64,000 nt of DNA, from positions 124,001-188,000 of the forward strand of contig NZ_JOEK01000003.1 of NCBI RefSeq assembly GCF_000719135.1, in the 5' to 3' direction. Positions 16,816 through 24,328 of this stretch are shown piece by piece. The first letter of the stretch is position 1; every line of letters starts with the position of its first letter. The notes under the pieces were generated by a model. That model had not been told where the DNA came from, did no database searches, and saw only the letters and a program-made list of their open reading frames with translations. The translations under genes were made by a program, and so were the position numbers. Origin of the DNA: Streptomyces avicenniae (GTDB lineage Bacteria > Actinomycetota > Actinomycetes > Streptomycetales > Streptomycetaceae).

Positions 16816-17775
16816 ATGAGCTCGGGGCACACCGGCGCGGGAACGCCCGACGAGGGCGATGACCCGTTCGCCTACCTCTACCGGCCCGCCGACGGCGAGG
16901 CACCGCGGCAGCAGGGCCCGCGCCAGCCGTCGTACAACCAGGTCCGTCCGGTCGGTGAGCGCACCTACGGCGGGCAGCAGGGCTACGGCGGGCAGCAGAA
17001 CGGCGGCCAGCAGGGTTACCGCCAGCCTCAGCAGAACGCGGTGGCCCCCGACGCGCGCTACGCCGCCCCCGAGACGCAGGGCGGTGGCAACGGCGGCCCC
17101 CGTCAGGGCCCGCCGGACCGCCGTCGGCCCCCCGCGCCCGACGCCCGGCGCAACGGGCTGCTGATCGGCGCCATCGCCGTCGTCCTCGCCGTGGTGCTCG
17201 GTGTGACCGCGGCGATCATCTTCAGCAACGGCGGCGGTGACGAGGACCCGGAGGCGAACACCCCGACCCCGAGCCAGGACGCCACCGACGACGGCGAGGG
17301 CGAGGAGGCGCCGAGCGACGAGCCCTCGGGCGACGACGAGGAGGAGCCGCAGGGACCGCCCGTCGCGGCCCTCGCCGACCTCCAGGCCGCCGGCGGCGCC
17401 GCCGTCGAGAACTCGGTGGCCAACGCCCGCTCGGACGACGGCAGTTACATCGCCGTGCGCAACGCCCAGGGCTCGACGGTCACCTGGACGTTCGACATCG
17501 AGGGCGAGCCGCTTGAGGAGTACTTCTTCTACGTCGGCTACTCGACGGTGTCCGACGGTCAGACGATGTCCTTCTCCGTCAACGGCGAACCGCGCGAGGA
17601 CCCGATCGCGTTCGAGGACTACAGCCCGGGCGACGAGCTGGAGACCGGCTGGGTGAAGACGTACAAGAACATCAACCTCGACGAGGGCGAGAACACCATC
17701 CAGCTCACGTGCGCCGGTTCGTGCGACGTGCTGATCGACCAGATGCGCCTCACGGAGGAGCGGGAGGGCAACTAG
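16816..17775 (+). CDS. Membrane protein with C-terminal carbohydrate-binding (CBM35-like) domain
   Basis: 319 residues. Residues 1-110 are a disordered cytoplasmic stretch with repeats of GGQQ and GYGGQQ and many Pro. One membrane helix lies at about 114-137 (LLIGAIAVVLAVVLGVTAAII). An acidic Glu/Asp linker (about 140-185) leads to a beta-sandwich domain (about 190-319) resembling CBM35/CBM6 (GSTVTWTFDIEG, YSTVSDGQTMSFSVNG, LDEGENTIQLTC...DVLIDQM). Two Cys near the end may pair. It would display a sugar-binding domain on the cell surface. AAGGAG is 9 bases upstream. Convergent with the aldolase gene, 2 bases apart. Confidence 0.75.
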   Translation: MSSGHTGAGTPDEGDDPFAYLYRPADGEAPRQQGPRQPSYNQVRPVGERTYGGQQGYGGQQNGGQQGYRQPQQNAVAPDARYAAPETQGGGNGGPRQGPPDRRRPPAPDARRNGLLIGAIAVVLAVVLGVTAAIIFSNGGGDEDPEANTPTPSQDATDDGEGEEAPSDEPSGDDEEEPQGPPVAALADLQAAGGAAVENSVANARSDDGSYIAVRNAQGSTVTWTFDIEGEPLEEYFFYVGYSTVSDGQTMSFSVNGEPREDPIAFEDYSPGDELETGWVKTYKNINLDEGENTIQLTCAGSCDVLIDQMRLTEEREGN

Positions 17776-17777
17776 GC

Positions 17778-18641
17778 CTAGGCCCGGTCGTCCGTCCTGA
17801 CCGTCGCCAGGACGCCCAGCAGGTGTTCCGCCGCCTCGCGCATCGCGGCGCGGCCCGCCGCCAGCCACGGACGCGGGTCCACCCGGTCCCGTGGCGCGGC
17901 GGCCAGGCGGGCGCGGACCGCCCCGGTGAGGGCCGCGTTCAGCGCCGTCCCGACGTTGATCTTCGTCATCCCGGCCGCCACCGCGCGCCGCAGTTCCTCG
18001 TCCGGCACGCCGGAGGAGCCGTGCAGCACCAGCGGCACCCCGGCCGCCGCGCGCAGCCGCGCGATCAGCCGGTGGTCGAGCACGGCGGTCCGCGCCGTCA
18101 TCGCATGCGCGCTGCCCACCGCCACCGCCAGCGCGTCCACGCCCGTGGCGCGCACGAACGACGCGGCCTCGCCCGGATCGGTGCGCACGCCCGGCAGGTG
18201 CGCGTCCCCCGGCTTGCCGCCGACGCGGCCCAGCTCCGACTCGACCAGCAGCCCGTGCGCGTGCCCGAACGCGACGGCCTCCGCCGTAGCGGCGACGTTC
18301 GCCGCGTACGGCAGCCGCGACCCGTCGAACATCACCGAGCCGAAGCCCGCGCCGGGCGCCTCACGTAACAGCGCGCCGTCCGTCACATGGTCCAGGTGCA
18401 GGCCGAGCGGCACCGCCGTCCCGCGCGCCAGGGCCGCCAGCGCGGCGGCCAGCGGCGCGAGACGGCCGCCGCGGTGCGCGACCGCGTTCTGCGACACCTG
18501 GAGCAGCAGCGGCGCGCCCGCCGCCTCGGCGGCCTCGACGACCGCCTCGGCGTGCTCCAGCGTGATCACGTTGAACGCGGGCAGCGCGCGTCCGCCCGCG
18601 CGGGCGGCGTCGAGTAACCGGCCGGGGGACACCAGCGTCAC
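17778..18641 (-). CDS. Class II ketose-bisphosphate aldolase (tagatose/fructose type)
   Basis: 287 residues, class II aldolase fold. HLDH (about 82-85) holds the catalytic Asp and a zinc His; GFGSVMFDGS and SELGRVGG follow; HGSSGV (about 201) is the phosphate and zinc loop; KINVGT (about 225) is also typical. It cleaves fructose- or tagatose-1,6-bisphosphate. It is last in an operon with nagA, a ROK kinase and (upstream) a SIS isomerase. The GTG at 18641 overlaps the nagA stop by 4 bases (GTGA) and was preferred over the GTG/ATG at 18656. Codons 9 and 92 are TTA, the bldA-dependent leucine codon. Confidence 0.83.
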   Translation of the reverse strand: MTLVSPGRLLDAARAGGRALPAFNVITLEHAEAVVEAAEAAGAPLLLQVSQNAVAHRGGRLAPLAAALAALARGTAVPLGLHLDHVTDGALLREAPGAGFGSVMFDGSRLPYAANVAATAEAVAFGHAHGLLVESELGRVGGKPGDAHLPGVRTDPGEAASFVRATGVDALAVAVGSAHAMTARTAVLDHRLIARLRAAAGVPLVLHGSSGVPDEELRRAVAAGMTKINVGTALNAALTGAVRARLAAAPRDRVDPRPWLAAGRAAMREAAEHLLGVLATVRTDDRA

Positions 18642-19792
18642 GGCCGGACCACCCACTCCCCGCGCCGCATGACGCCGACGACGTCGAACGTGCCGTCCGC
18701 CAGCACGACGAGGTCCGCGTCCTTGCCCTCCTCGATGGACCCGACCCGGTCGGCGACCCCGAGGAGCCGCGCCGGGGTGCCGCTCAGCGCCCGCGACACG
18801 TCGGCCACCGGCAGGCCGTTCACGAGCACCGAGCGGCGGAACGCGTCGTCCAGCGTCAGCGTCGAACCGGCGATGGCCCCGCCCTCGCTGAGCCGGGCCA
18901 CGCCGTCGCGCACCTCGACGGTCAGCGGCCCGAGCGGGTAGGAGCCGTCGCCCATCCCGGCCGCGCCCATCGCGTCGGTGATCAGCGCGACGCGGTCGGG
19001 GCCCGCCGTGCGGAAGGCGAGGCCGACGACGGACGGGTGCAGGTGCGTCCCGTCGTTGACCAGCTCGACGGTGACGCGCTCGTCCTCCAGCAGCGCCGCG
19101 ACCGGGCCGGGCGCGCGGTGGCCGAGGACGGGCATCGCGTTGAACAGGTGCGTGGCGACGGTGGCGCCCGCCTCGACGGCGTCGCGCACCTGCTCGTACG
19201 TCGCCTCCGTGTGGCCGACGGCCGCGACGACGCCGCTGTCGCGCAGCATGCGCACCGACTCCGTGCCGCCCGGCAGTTCCGGCGCGAGCGTGACCATACG
19301 GGCGGTGCCGCGCGCCGCGTCGAGGAGCTTGCGGATGTCGGCGGGGGCGGGGTCGCGCAGGAGCGTCGGGTCGTGCGCGCCGCGGCGGTGGGGGGAGATG
19401 AACGGGCCCTCGAAGTGCAGCCCGGCCAGCTCGCCCTGCTCGACGAGCTCGGACAGCGCGCCCGCCTGGGCCGCCAGGTCGCCGAGCTCGCCGGTGACGG
19501 TCGAGGCGACGAGCGTCGTCGTGCCGTGCACGCGGTGCGCCGCGATGACGCGCAGGGCCTCGTCGGCGGTTCCGGCGGAGAACGAGGCCCCGCCGCCGCC
19601 GTGCACGTGCTGGTCCACGAAGCCGGGCACGATCCAGTGGCCGGGCAGGGCGACGACCTCGGTGCTGTCCGCCTCGTCACGCACCCCGGCGGCGAAGCGG
19701 GTGCCCTCGACGGTGACCCGTCCGTCCGGCACGACGCCGGAGGGACGGACGACCTGTGCTCCGGTGAGCACGGTACGGCTGGGGCTCGTCAT
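18638..19792 (-). CDS. nagA: N-acetylglucosamine-6-phosphate deacetylase
   Basis: 384 residues, amidohydrolase fold. VDQHVHGGGG (60-69) supplies the HxH metal pair; HFEGPFIS (about 144) holds the Glu metal ligand; VGHTEATYEQ (about 206) and ATHLFNAMP (about 226) give further metal and substrate residues; ITDAMGAAG (about 279) holds the catalytic Asp. It removes acetyl from GlcNAc-6-P (or GalNAc-6-P). It overlaps the kinase before it by 4 bases (ATGA) and the aldolase after it by 4 bases (GTGA), so all three are translationally coupled. Confidence 0.93.
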   Translation of the reverse strand: MTSPSRTVLTGAQVVRPSGVVPDGRVTVEGTRFAAGVRDEADSTEVVALPGHWIVPGFVDQHVHGGGGASFSAGTADEALRVIAAHRVHGTTTLVASTVTGELGDLAAQAGALSELVEQGELAGLHFEGPFISPHRRGAHDPTLLRDPAPADIRKLLDAARGTARMVTLAPELPGGTESVRMLRDSGVVAAVGHTEATYEQVRDAVEAGATVATHLFNAMPVLGHRAPGPVAALLEDERVTVELVNDGTHLHPSVVGLAFRTAGPDRVALITDAMGAAGMGDGSYPLGPLTVEVRDGVARLSEGGAIAGSTLTLDDAFRRSVLVNGLPVADVSRALSGTPARLLGVADRVGSIEEGKDADLVVLADGTFDVVGVMRRGEWVVRP

Positions 19793-20718
19793 GGCTGGGG
19801 GACCTCCGTGGATGTGGGGAGCGGGCGCGCGTCCAGGGCGAGCAGGCCCGCGCCCAGGCAGCCGGCGGCGTCGCCGAGCGCCGCCGGAAGGATGTCGGGC
19901 ATCTGCTGGAAGGTGACCCGGGAGGCCAGCGCCTCGCGCAGCGGCCCGAGGAGCAGTTCGCCCGACTCGCCGAGCCCGCCGCCGACGACGACGGTGCCCG
20001 GGTCGAGGAGCCGCACCGCGATGAGCAGGCCGTCCGCGAGCGCGTCCACGGACGCCTGCCAGACGGCGAGGGCGCGCGGGTCACCGGCGGCGACGGCGCG
20101 GGCGGCGTCGGCGGCCGTGGCCTCGGGGTCGCCCGACGCGGTGGCCCAGGCGCGGCCGACCGCGACGGCGGAGGCGACCGTCTCCAGACAGCCGTACAGG
20201 CCGCAGCCGCACTCGGCGCCGCCGGGGCGGACCACGACGTGGCCGATCTCGCCCGCCCCGCCGTTGGCGCCCGGCTCGATCACGCCGTCGATGCCGATGG
20301 CCCCCGCGATGCCGGTGCCGAGGGCGACGAACAGGAAGCGTGACCTGCCCACCGCGGCGCCGAGCCGCGCCTCGGCCAGGCCCGCCGTCCGCATGTCGTG
20401 GTCGATGGCGACCGGGATGCCGTGCAGACGCTCGGACAGCAGGCGGCGCAGCGGCAGGTCGCGCCAGCCGAGGTTGGCGGAGTAGACCGCGACGCCCGCG
20501 GGGGCGTCCACGATCCCGGGCACGCACACGCCCGCGGCCTCGGGCGGGCGGCCGAAGCGGGCCGTGCCCGTGGCGTACAGCTCGGCGGCCAGGCCGAGGA
20601 CGGTCTCCACGGCCCCGTCCGGGCCGCCGGTCGGTCTGCGGGTCTCGTACAGCGGCCGGTGCCCGGGGCCGTACAGCGCGGCCTTGACCGTGGTGCCGCC
20701 CACGTCGAGGGCGACCAC
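19789..20718 (-). CDS. nagK: ROK family sugar kinase, probably N-acetylglucosamine kinase
   Basis: About 309 residues. ATP-binding DVGGTTVKAAL near the start, sugar-binding HDMRTAGLAEARLG (about 125), second phosphate loop ALGTGIAGAIG (about 145), then the ROK zinc motif GECGCGLYGCLE-like (H/C cluster, GGAECGCGLYGCLE, about 170-183). It phosphorylates an amino sugar for nagA. The GTG at 20718 has AGGAG 6 bases upstream and gives the usual short N-terminus; the GTG at 20739 has no site. A dre site lies 50 bases upstream, so DasR and GlcN-6-P should control it. Confidence 0.87.
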   Translation of the reverse strand: MVALDVGGTTVKAALYGPGHRPLYETRRPTGGPDGAVETVLGLAAELYATGTARFGRPPEAAGVCVPGIVDAPAGVAVYSANLGWRDLPLRRLLSERLHGIPVAIDHDMRTAGLAEARLGAAVGRSRFLFVALGTGIAGAIGIDGVIEPGANGGAGEIGHVVVRPGGAECGCGLYGCLETVASAVAVGRAWATASGDPEATAADAARAVAAGDPRALAVWQASVDALADGLLIAVRLLDPGTVVVGGGLGESGELLLGPLREALASRVTFQQMPDILPAALGDAAGCLGAGLLALDARPLPTSTEVPQP

Positions 20719-20767
20719 GTAGTTCTCCTGGAGAGTCACACGCGCAAGTTTCGCCCGAGACGGGGGA

Positions 20768-20783
20768 AGAGGTCTAGTCCACT
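20768..20783 (-). promoter_or_regulatory. DasR-type dre site before nagK-nagA
   Basis: On the plus strand AGAGGTCTAGTCCACT, 13 of 16 matches to the dre consensus ACTGGTCTAGACCACT, with the TCTAG core and right half intact. It lies in the 106-base gap between the SIS gene and the kinase. In Streptomyces DasR represses nagKA and is released by glucosamine-6-phosphate, so this is a local feedback switch. Confidence 0.8.
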
Positions 20784-20824
20784 ACGGGATAATGAGACGC
20801 CGGATGACGCGGCGGGCCGCGGCG

Positions 20825-21766
20825 TCACGGGAGGATCACCGAGCGCGTCAGGTTCCGCGGCCGGTCGGGGTCGAGCCCCCGCGCCCGCGCCACGGCGACG
20901 GCGAGGCGCTGGGCGCGTACCAGTTCCGCCATCGGGTCGAGGACGCCGGTCTCCACGTGCGCGCCCGTGGCGGCCACCTCGGCGGCGAGCCCGCCCGCCG
21001 GGCCGTCGAGCAGCCACACGGCGCGGCCCGGCGCCGCGATCGCCACCGGGCCGTGCCGGTACTCCATCGTGGGATGGCTCTCCGTCCACGCGCCCGCCGC
21101 CTCCCGCAGCTTGAGCGCTGCCTCGCAGGCCAGCCCGTACGCCCAGCCCGAGCCGAGGAACGTCCACTGCTCCGCCGCCGTCAGCCCCTCGGGCAGCGGG
21201 ACGGCGAGGGCCGTGGCGGCGTCGGCGGCGGCACGCTCCACGGTCGCCACGCCCTCGGGCAGCGGCCCGCCCGTCTCCAGCGCGGCCCGCAGGAAGGCGA
21301 GGGCGCTCGTCGCGAACCGGGTCTGCACCACGGACCGTTCGTCCGCGTAGTCCAGCACGGCCACGTGCGGCGCCGCGCGGAGCACGGGCGAGGTGGGGTC
21401 GGCGGTCAGGGCCAGCAACGGGGTGCTCGGGTGGGTGTCGCGCAGCCGCGCCAGCAGCGCGAGGACCTCGGTCGTCGTCCCCGAGCGGGTGAGCGCGACC
21501 ACGCGGTCGTAGCGCCGGTGCACGGGGAACGCGGAGGCGGCGAACGCGTCCGTCTCGCCCTGCCCCGCCGCCTCGCGCAGGGCCGCGTACGCCTGCGCCA
21601 TGAACCAGGACGTGCCGCAGCCGGTCACGGCGATCCGTTCCCCCGCGCGCGGCAGCGCCGCCGGGCCGAAGCCGCCGTCCACGGCCGCCCGCGCGTCCCG
21701 GGCGGCACGCCGCCAGCAGTCGGGCTGCGCGGCGATCTCGTCGGCGGTGAAGGAACGTTCGGTCAT
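20825..21766 (-). CDS. Double-SIS sugar isomerase/deaminase (GlmS C-domain or AgaS-like)
   Basis: 313 residues. Two SIS domains as in the isomerase half of GlmS but no glutamine amidotransferase domain: VTGCGTSWFMAQA (about 46), ALTRSGTTTEVL (about 90), FLGSGWAYGLACEAALKLREA (about 205) and ESHPTMEYRHGP (about 232). Stand-alone forms act as GlcN-6-P or GalN-6-P deaminases (NagB-II, AgaS), which would complete the route from nagA. GAGGAGA lies 7 bases before the ATG at 21766; the longer frame to 21835 has none. It lies upstream of the dre-controlled nagK-nagA-aldolase genes on the same strand. Confidence 0.85.
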   Translation of the reverse strand: MTERSFTADEIAAQPDCWRRAARDARAAVDGGFGPAALPRAGERIAVTGCGTSWFMAQAYAALREAAGQGETDAFAASAFPVHRRYDRVVALTRSGTTTEVLALLARLRDTHPSTPLLALTADPTSPVLRAAPHVAVLDYADERSVVQTRFATSALAFLRAALETGGPLPEGVATVERAAADAATALAVPLPEGLTAAEQWTFLGSGWAYGLACEAALKLREAAGAWTESHPTMEYRHGPVAIAAPGRAVWLLDGPAGGLAAEVAATGAHVETGVLDPMAELVRAQRLAVAVARARGLDPDRPRNLTRSVILP

Positions 21767-21910
21767 ACGGCGGTCTCCTCGGGCGGCTCGGGCGTTTCGG
21801 CGTGAGGGAGCACTGCCCGGCCCGCGCGCGTCCACACTCCCCGCCGCGCACGCTCACCCCGGCGAGCCGCCCCCGGCCGCCCTGTCGGTGCCCCGGCCTA
21901 GACTGGCGGG

Positions 21911-22189
21911 ATGGGCGAGGAGGAAGCGGACGAAGCGGAGGAGGGCGGGCAGGCCGGGCGGCCCGGGGAGCTGACCGACAGGGAACGCGCCGTCCTCGCC
22001 GTCGAACGGCGCGGCTGGCGCGGCCCGGGACCCAAGGAACGCGCCATCCGTGAACGGCTGGATCTCACCCCCACCCGCTACTACCAACTCCTCAACGCCC
22101 TGCTGGACGACCCCCGCGCCCTCGCCCACGACCCGGTGACCGTCAACCGGCTGCGCCGCCTGCGGGACGCCCGCCGTGCCCGCCGGTGA
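21911..22189 (+). CDS. DUF3263 small helix-turn-helix-like protein
   Basis: 92 residues. An acidic N-terminus (about 20 residues) precedes the DUF3263 core: LTDRERAVLAVERRGWRGPG, KERAIRERLDLTPTRYYQLL, a likely winged or simple helix-turn-helix, ending in a basic RRLRRLRDARRARR tail. Conserved in actinobacteria beside otsB; function unknown, probably nucleic-acid binding. A TAGACT (21899-21904) lies 6 bases before the ATG, indicating a leaderless transcript. Confidence 0.82.
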   Translation: MGEEEADEAEEGGQAGRPGELTDRERAVLAVERRGWRGPGPKERAIRERLDLTPTRYYQLLNALLDDPRALAHDPVTVNRLRRLRDARRARR

Positions 22190-22211
22190 CCCCACGGCTA
22201 CAGTCATGTAC

Positions 22212-23033
22212 ATGGGCAACCTCCCCGAACCCGCCACCGCCGAGGGACGCGCCGGGCTCGCCGCGCTGCTCGACCGCCCCGAGCGCGCCCTCCTCGCCTT
22301 CGACTTCGACGGCACCCTCGCGCCGATCGTGCCCGACCCCACGCAGGCCCGCGCCCACCCGGACGCCGTGCCCGCCCTCGCCAGGATCGCCCCGCGCGTC
22401 GCGCTCGTCGCCATCGTCACGGGACGCCCCGCCGACGTCGCCGTCCGCCTCGGCGGCTTCGACGGCCATCCGGAACTCGCCGGGCTCACCGTCCTGGGCG
22501 CCTACGGCGCGGAACGCTGGGACGCCGCCACCGGCGAACTCCACACCCCCCCGCCCCCGCCCGGCATCGACGCCGTCCGCGACGAGCTGACGTCCTGGGC
22601 CGAGCGCACCGGCGCGTACGTCGAGGACAAGGGCATCGCGCTCGCCGTCCACACACGCCGCGCCCCCGACCCCGAGGGCGCGTTCGCCACGCTGAAGGAC
22701 CCCCTCGCCCGCCTCGCCGAGGAGCACGGGCTCGCCCTCGAACCGGGCCGCATGGTCCTCGAACTGCGCCCGCCCGGCATGGACAAGGGCGCCGCGCTGA
22801 CCGAGCTGGCCCGCACGGCGGGCGCCGAATCCGTGCTCTACGCCGGGGACGACCTCGGGGACATGCCCGCCTTCGAGGCCGTCGCACGCCTGCGCGCCGT
22901 CGGCATCCCGGGCCTGCGCGTGTGCAGCGGCAGCCACGAGGTGGCGCGGCTCGCGACCGTCACCGACCTGGAGGTGGACGGCCCGGCGGGCGTGGCCGCG
23001 TTCCTCACCGCGCTCTCCGAACGCCTCGGGTAA
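22212..23033 (+). CDS. otsB: Trehalose-6-phosphate phosphatase
   Basis: 273 residues, HAD superfamily. Motif I is DFDGTLAPI (about 30-38, two catalytic Asp), motif II Thr is in IVTGRPADV (about 67), the conserved Lys is in GMDKGAAL (about 192), and motif IV is YAGDDLGDMP (about 212-221). It removes phosphate from trehalose-6-P made by OtsA, encoded 2.3 kb downstream on the other strand. The ATG at 22212 was chosen because TACAGT (22199-22204) sits 7 bases upstream, a leaderless arrangement; in-frame ATG 22206 and GTG 22176 are weaker. Confidence 0.9.
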   Translation: MGNLPEPATAEGRAGLAALLDRPERALLAFDFDGTLAPIVPDPTQARAHPDAVPALARIAPRVALVAIVTGRPADVAVRLGGFDGHPELAGLTVLGAYGAERWDAATGELHTPPPPPGIDAVRDELTSWAERTGAYVEDKGIALAVHTRRAPDPEGAFATLKDPLARLAEEHGLALEPGRMVLELRPPGMDKGAALTELARTAGAESVLYAGDDLGDMPAFEAVARLRAVGIPGLRVCSGSHEVARLATVTDLEVDGPAGVAAFLTALSERLG

Positions 23034-23104
23034 GGAAAGCCCCACCACCGGGCCTCGGGGCAGCGGGATGGATCACCGTCGCCACGCTCCGTAGCGTCTG
23101 CGGC

Positions 23105-24328
23105 ATGACCGGACGACGACACGACAGCACACGCAGGACCGCCTGGGCCCGCGCAGGGCTCGCCGGGACGGCGGCCCTCGCCATCGGAGCCGCCACCCTC
23201 ATCGGCGGCGCCGACACCGGCGCCGCCGAAGGGCGCGGCCACACCGGGCTCGAACGGGACACCAGGGCGCTGCGGGACACGGGCGCCACCGCCGTGGTCT
23301 CGGCGACGAGCGACGCCGCCGGGCGCGTGCAGCGCGCCCGCGCGGGCGTCACCGATCTCGACGACCCGCAGCCGCTCGCGTACGACTCCTACTACCGCGT
23401 CGGCAGCGACGCGAAGACGTTCACCGCCGCCGTGGTCCTCCAACTCGTCGGCGAGGGACGCCTCTCCCTGGGCGACACGGTGGAGCGATGGCTGCCCGGT
23501 GTCGTCACCGGCAACGGCAACGACGGCAGCCGCGTCACCGTGCGCGACCTGCTCCAGCACACCAGCGGCATCACGAACTACACCGACGTCCTCTACGCCG
23601 ACCCCGAAGACCTCACCCCCGAGGCATACCTCGCCGACCGCTTCCGCGGCCTCACGCCCCGCGAACAGGTCGCCCTCGCCATGAGCCGCGCCCCCGGCTG
23701 GCTCCCCACCCCGGGCCAGACGCGGTGGGCGTACTCGAACACCAACTACGTGCTCGCCGGGATGATCATCGAGGAGGCCACCGGCAACCCCTGGGCCCAG
23801 GAGATCCACGAGCGGATCATCGGACCGCTCGGCCTGCGCCACACCCTCACACCCGGCACCTCCGCGTACGTGCCGGAGCCCACCGCCACCGCGTACCTCC
23901 AGTTCCCCGGCCACGACGAGCTGATCGACACGACGCTGATGGTGGACGGCGGCGCGGACGGCGGCGTCATCAGCACCGCCGAGGACATGACCGCCTTCCA
24001 CCGCGCCCTCATGGACGGCACGCTGCTCGGCCCCGGCGAGCTGGCCGAGCTGCGGCGCACCGTCCCCGCCCCCGGCTTCTCGGCCGTACCCGGCACCCGC
24101 TACGGGCTCGGCATCGCCTGGCGCCCGGCCCGCGGCTGCCCCGACGGGCTCTGGTTCCACGGCGGGACGTCGTTCGGCACCGCGTCGGAGGGCGCCGTCA
24201 CGGACGACGGCCGCGCGGCGGTGGCGGCCGGGATCTACACGCTGAGCTTCGCCGACCAGCAGGCCCAGGAGGCGAGGAACGCGGCGGCCCGCCGCCTGAC
24301 CGACCGGGCGCTGTGCGGTGCGCGTTAG
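23105..24328 (+). CDS. Secreted serine hydrolase, class C beta-lactamase/DD-peptidase fold
   Basis: 407 residues. The Sec/Tat-like signal has Arg residues and AGLAGTAALAIGAATLIGG (about 17-35), cut near AEG. Catalytic motifs are SDAK (SxxK, about 101-104), YSN (about 208) and HGG (about 354, in place of KTG). It could be a D-alanyl-D-alanine carboxypeptidase, esterase or aminopeptidase of the DmpB/AmpC type; the substrate cannot be told. TAGCGT (23092-23097) sits 7 bases before the ATG, suggesting a leaderless mRNA. Its stop codon overlaps the OtsA stop on the other strand (TTAG). Confidence 0.85.
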   Translation: MTGRRHDSTRRTAWARAGLAGTAALAIGAATLIGGADTGAAEGRGHTGLERDTRALRDTGATAVVSATSDAAGRVQRARAGVTDLDDPQPLAYDSYYRVGSDAKTFTAAVVLQLVGEGRLSLGDTVERWLPGVVTGNGNDGSRVTVRDLLQHTSGITNYTDVLYADPEDLTPEAYLADRFRGLTPREQVALAMSRAPGWLPTPGQTRWAYSNTNYVLAGMIIEEATGNPWAQEIHERIIGPLGLRHTLTPGTSAYVPEPTATAYLQFPGHDELIDTTLMVDGGADGGVISTAEDMTAFHRALMDGTLLGPGELAELRRTVPAPGFSAVPGTRYGLGIAWRPARGCPDGLWFHGGTSFGTASEGAVTDDGRAAVAAGIYTLSFADQQAQEARNAAARRLTDRALCGAR

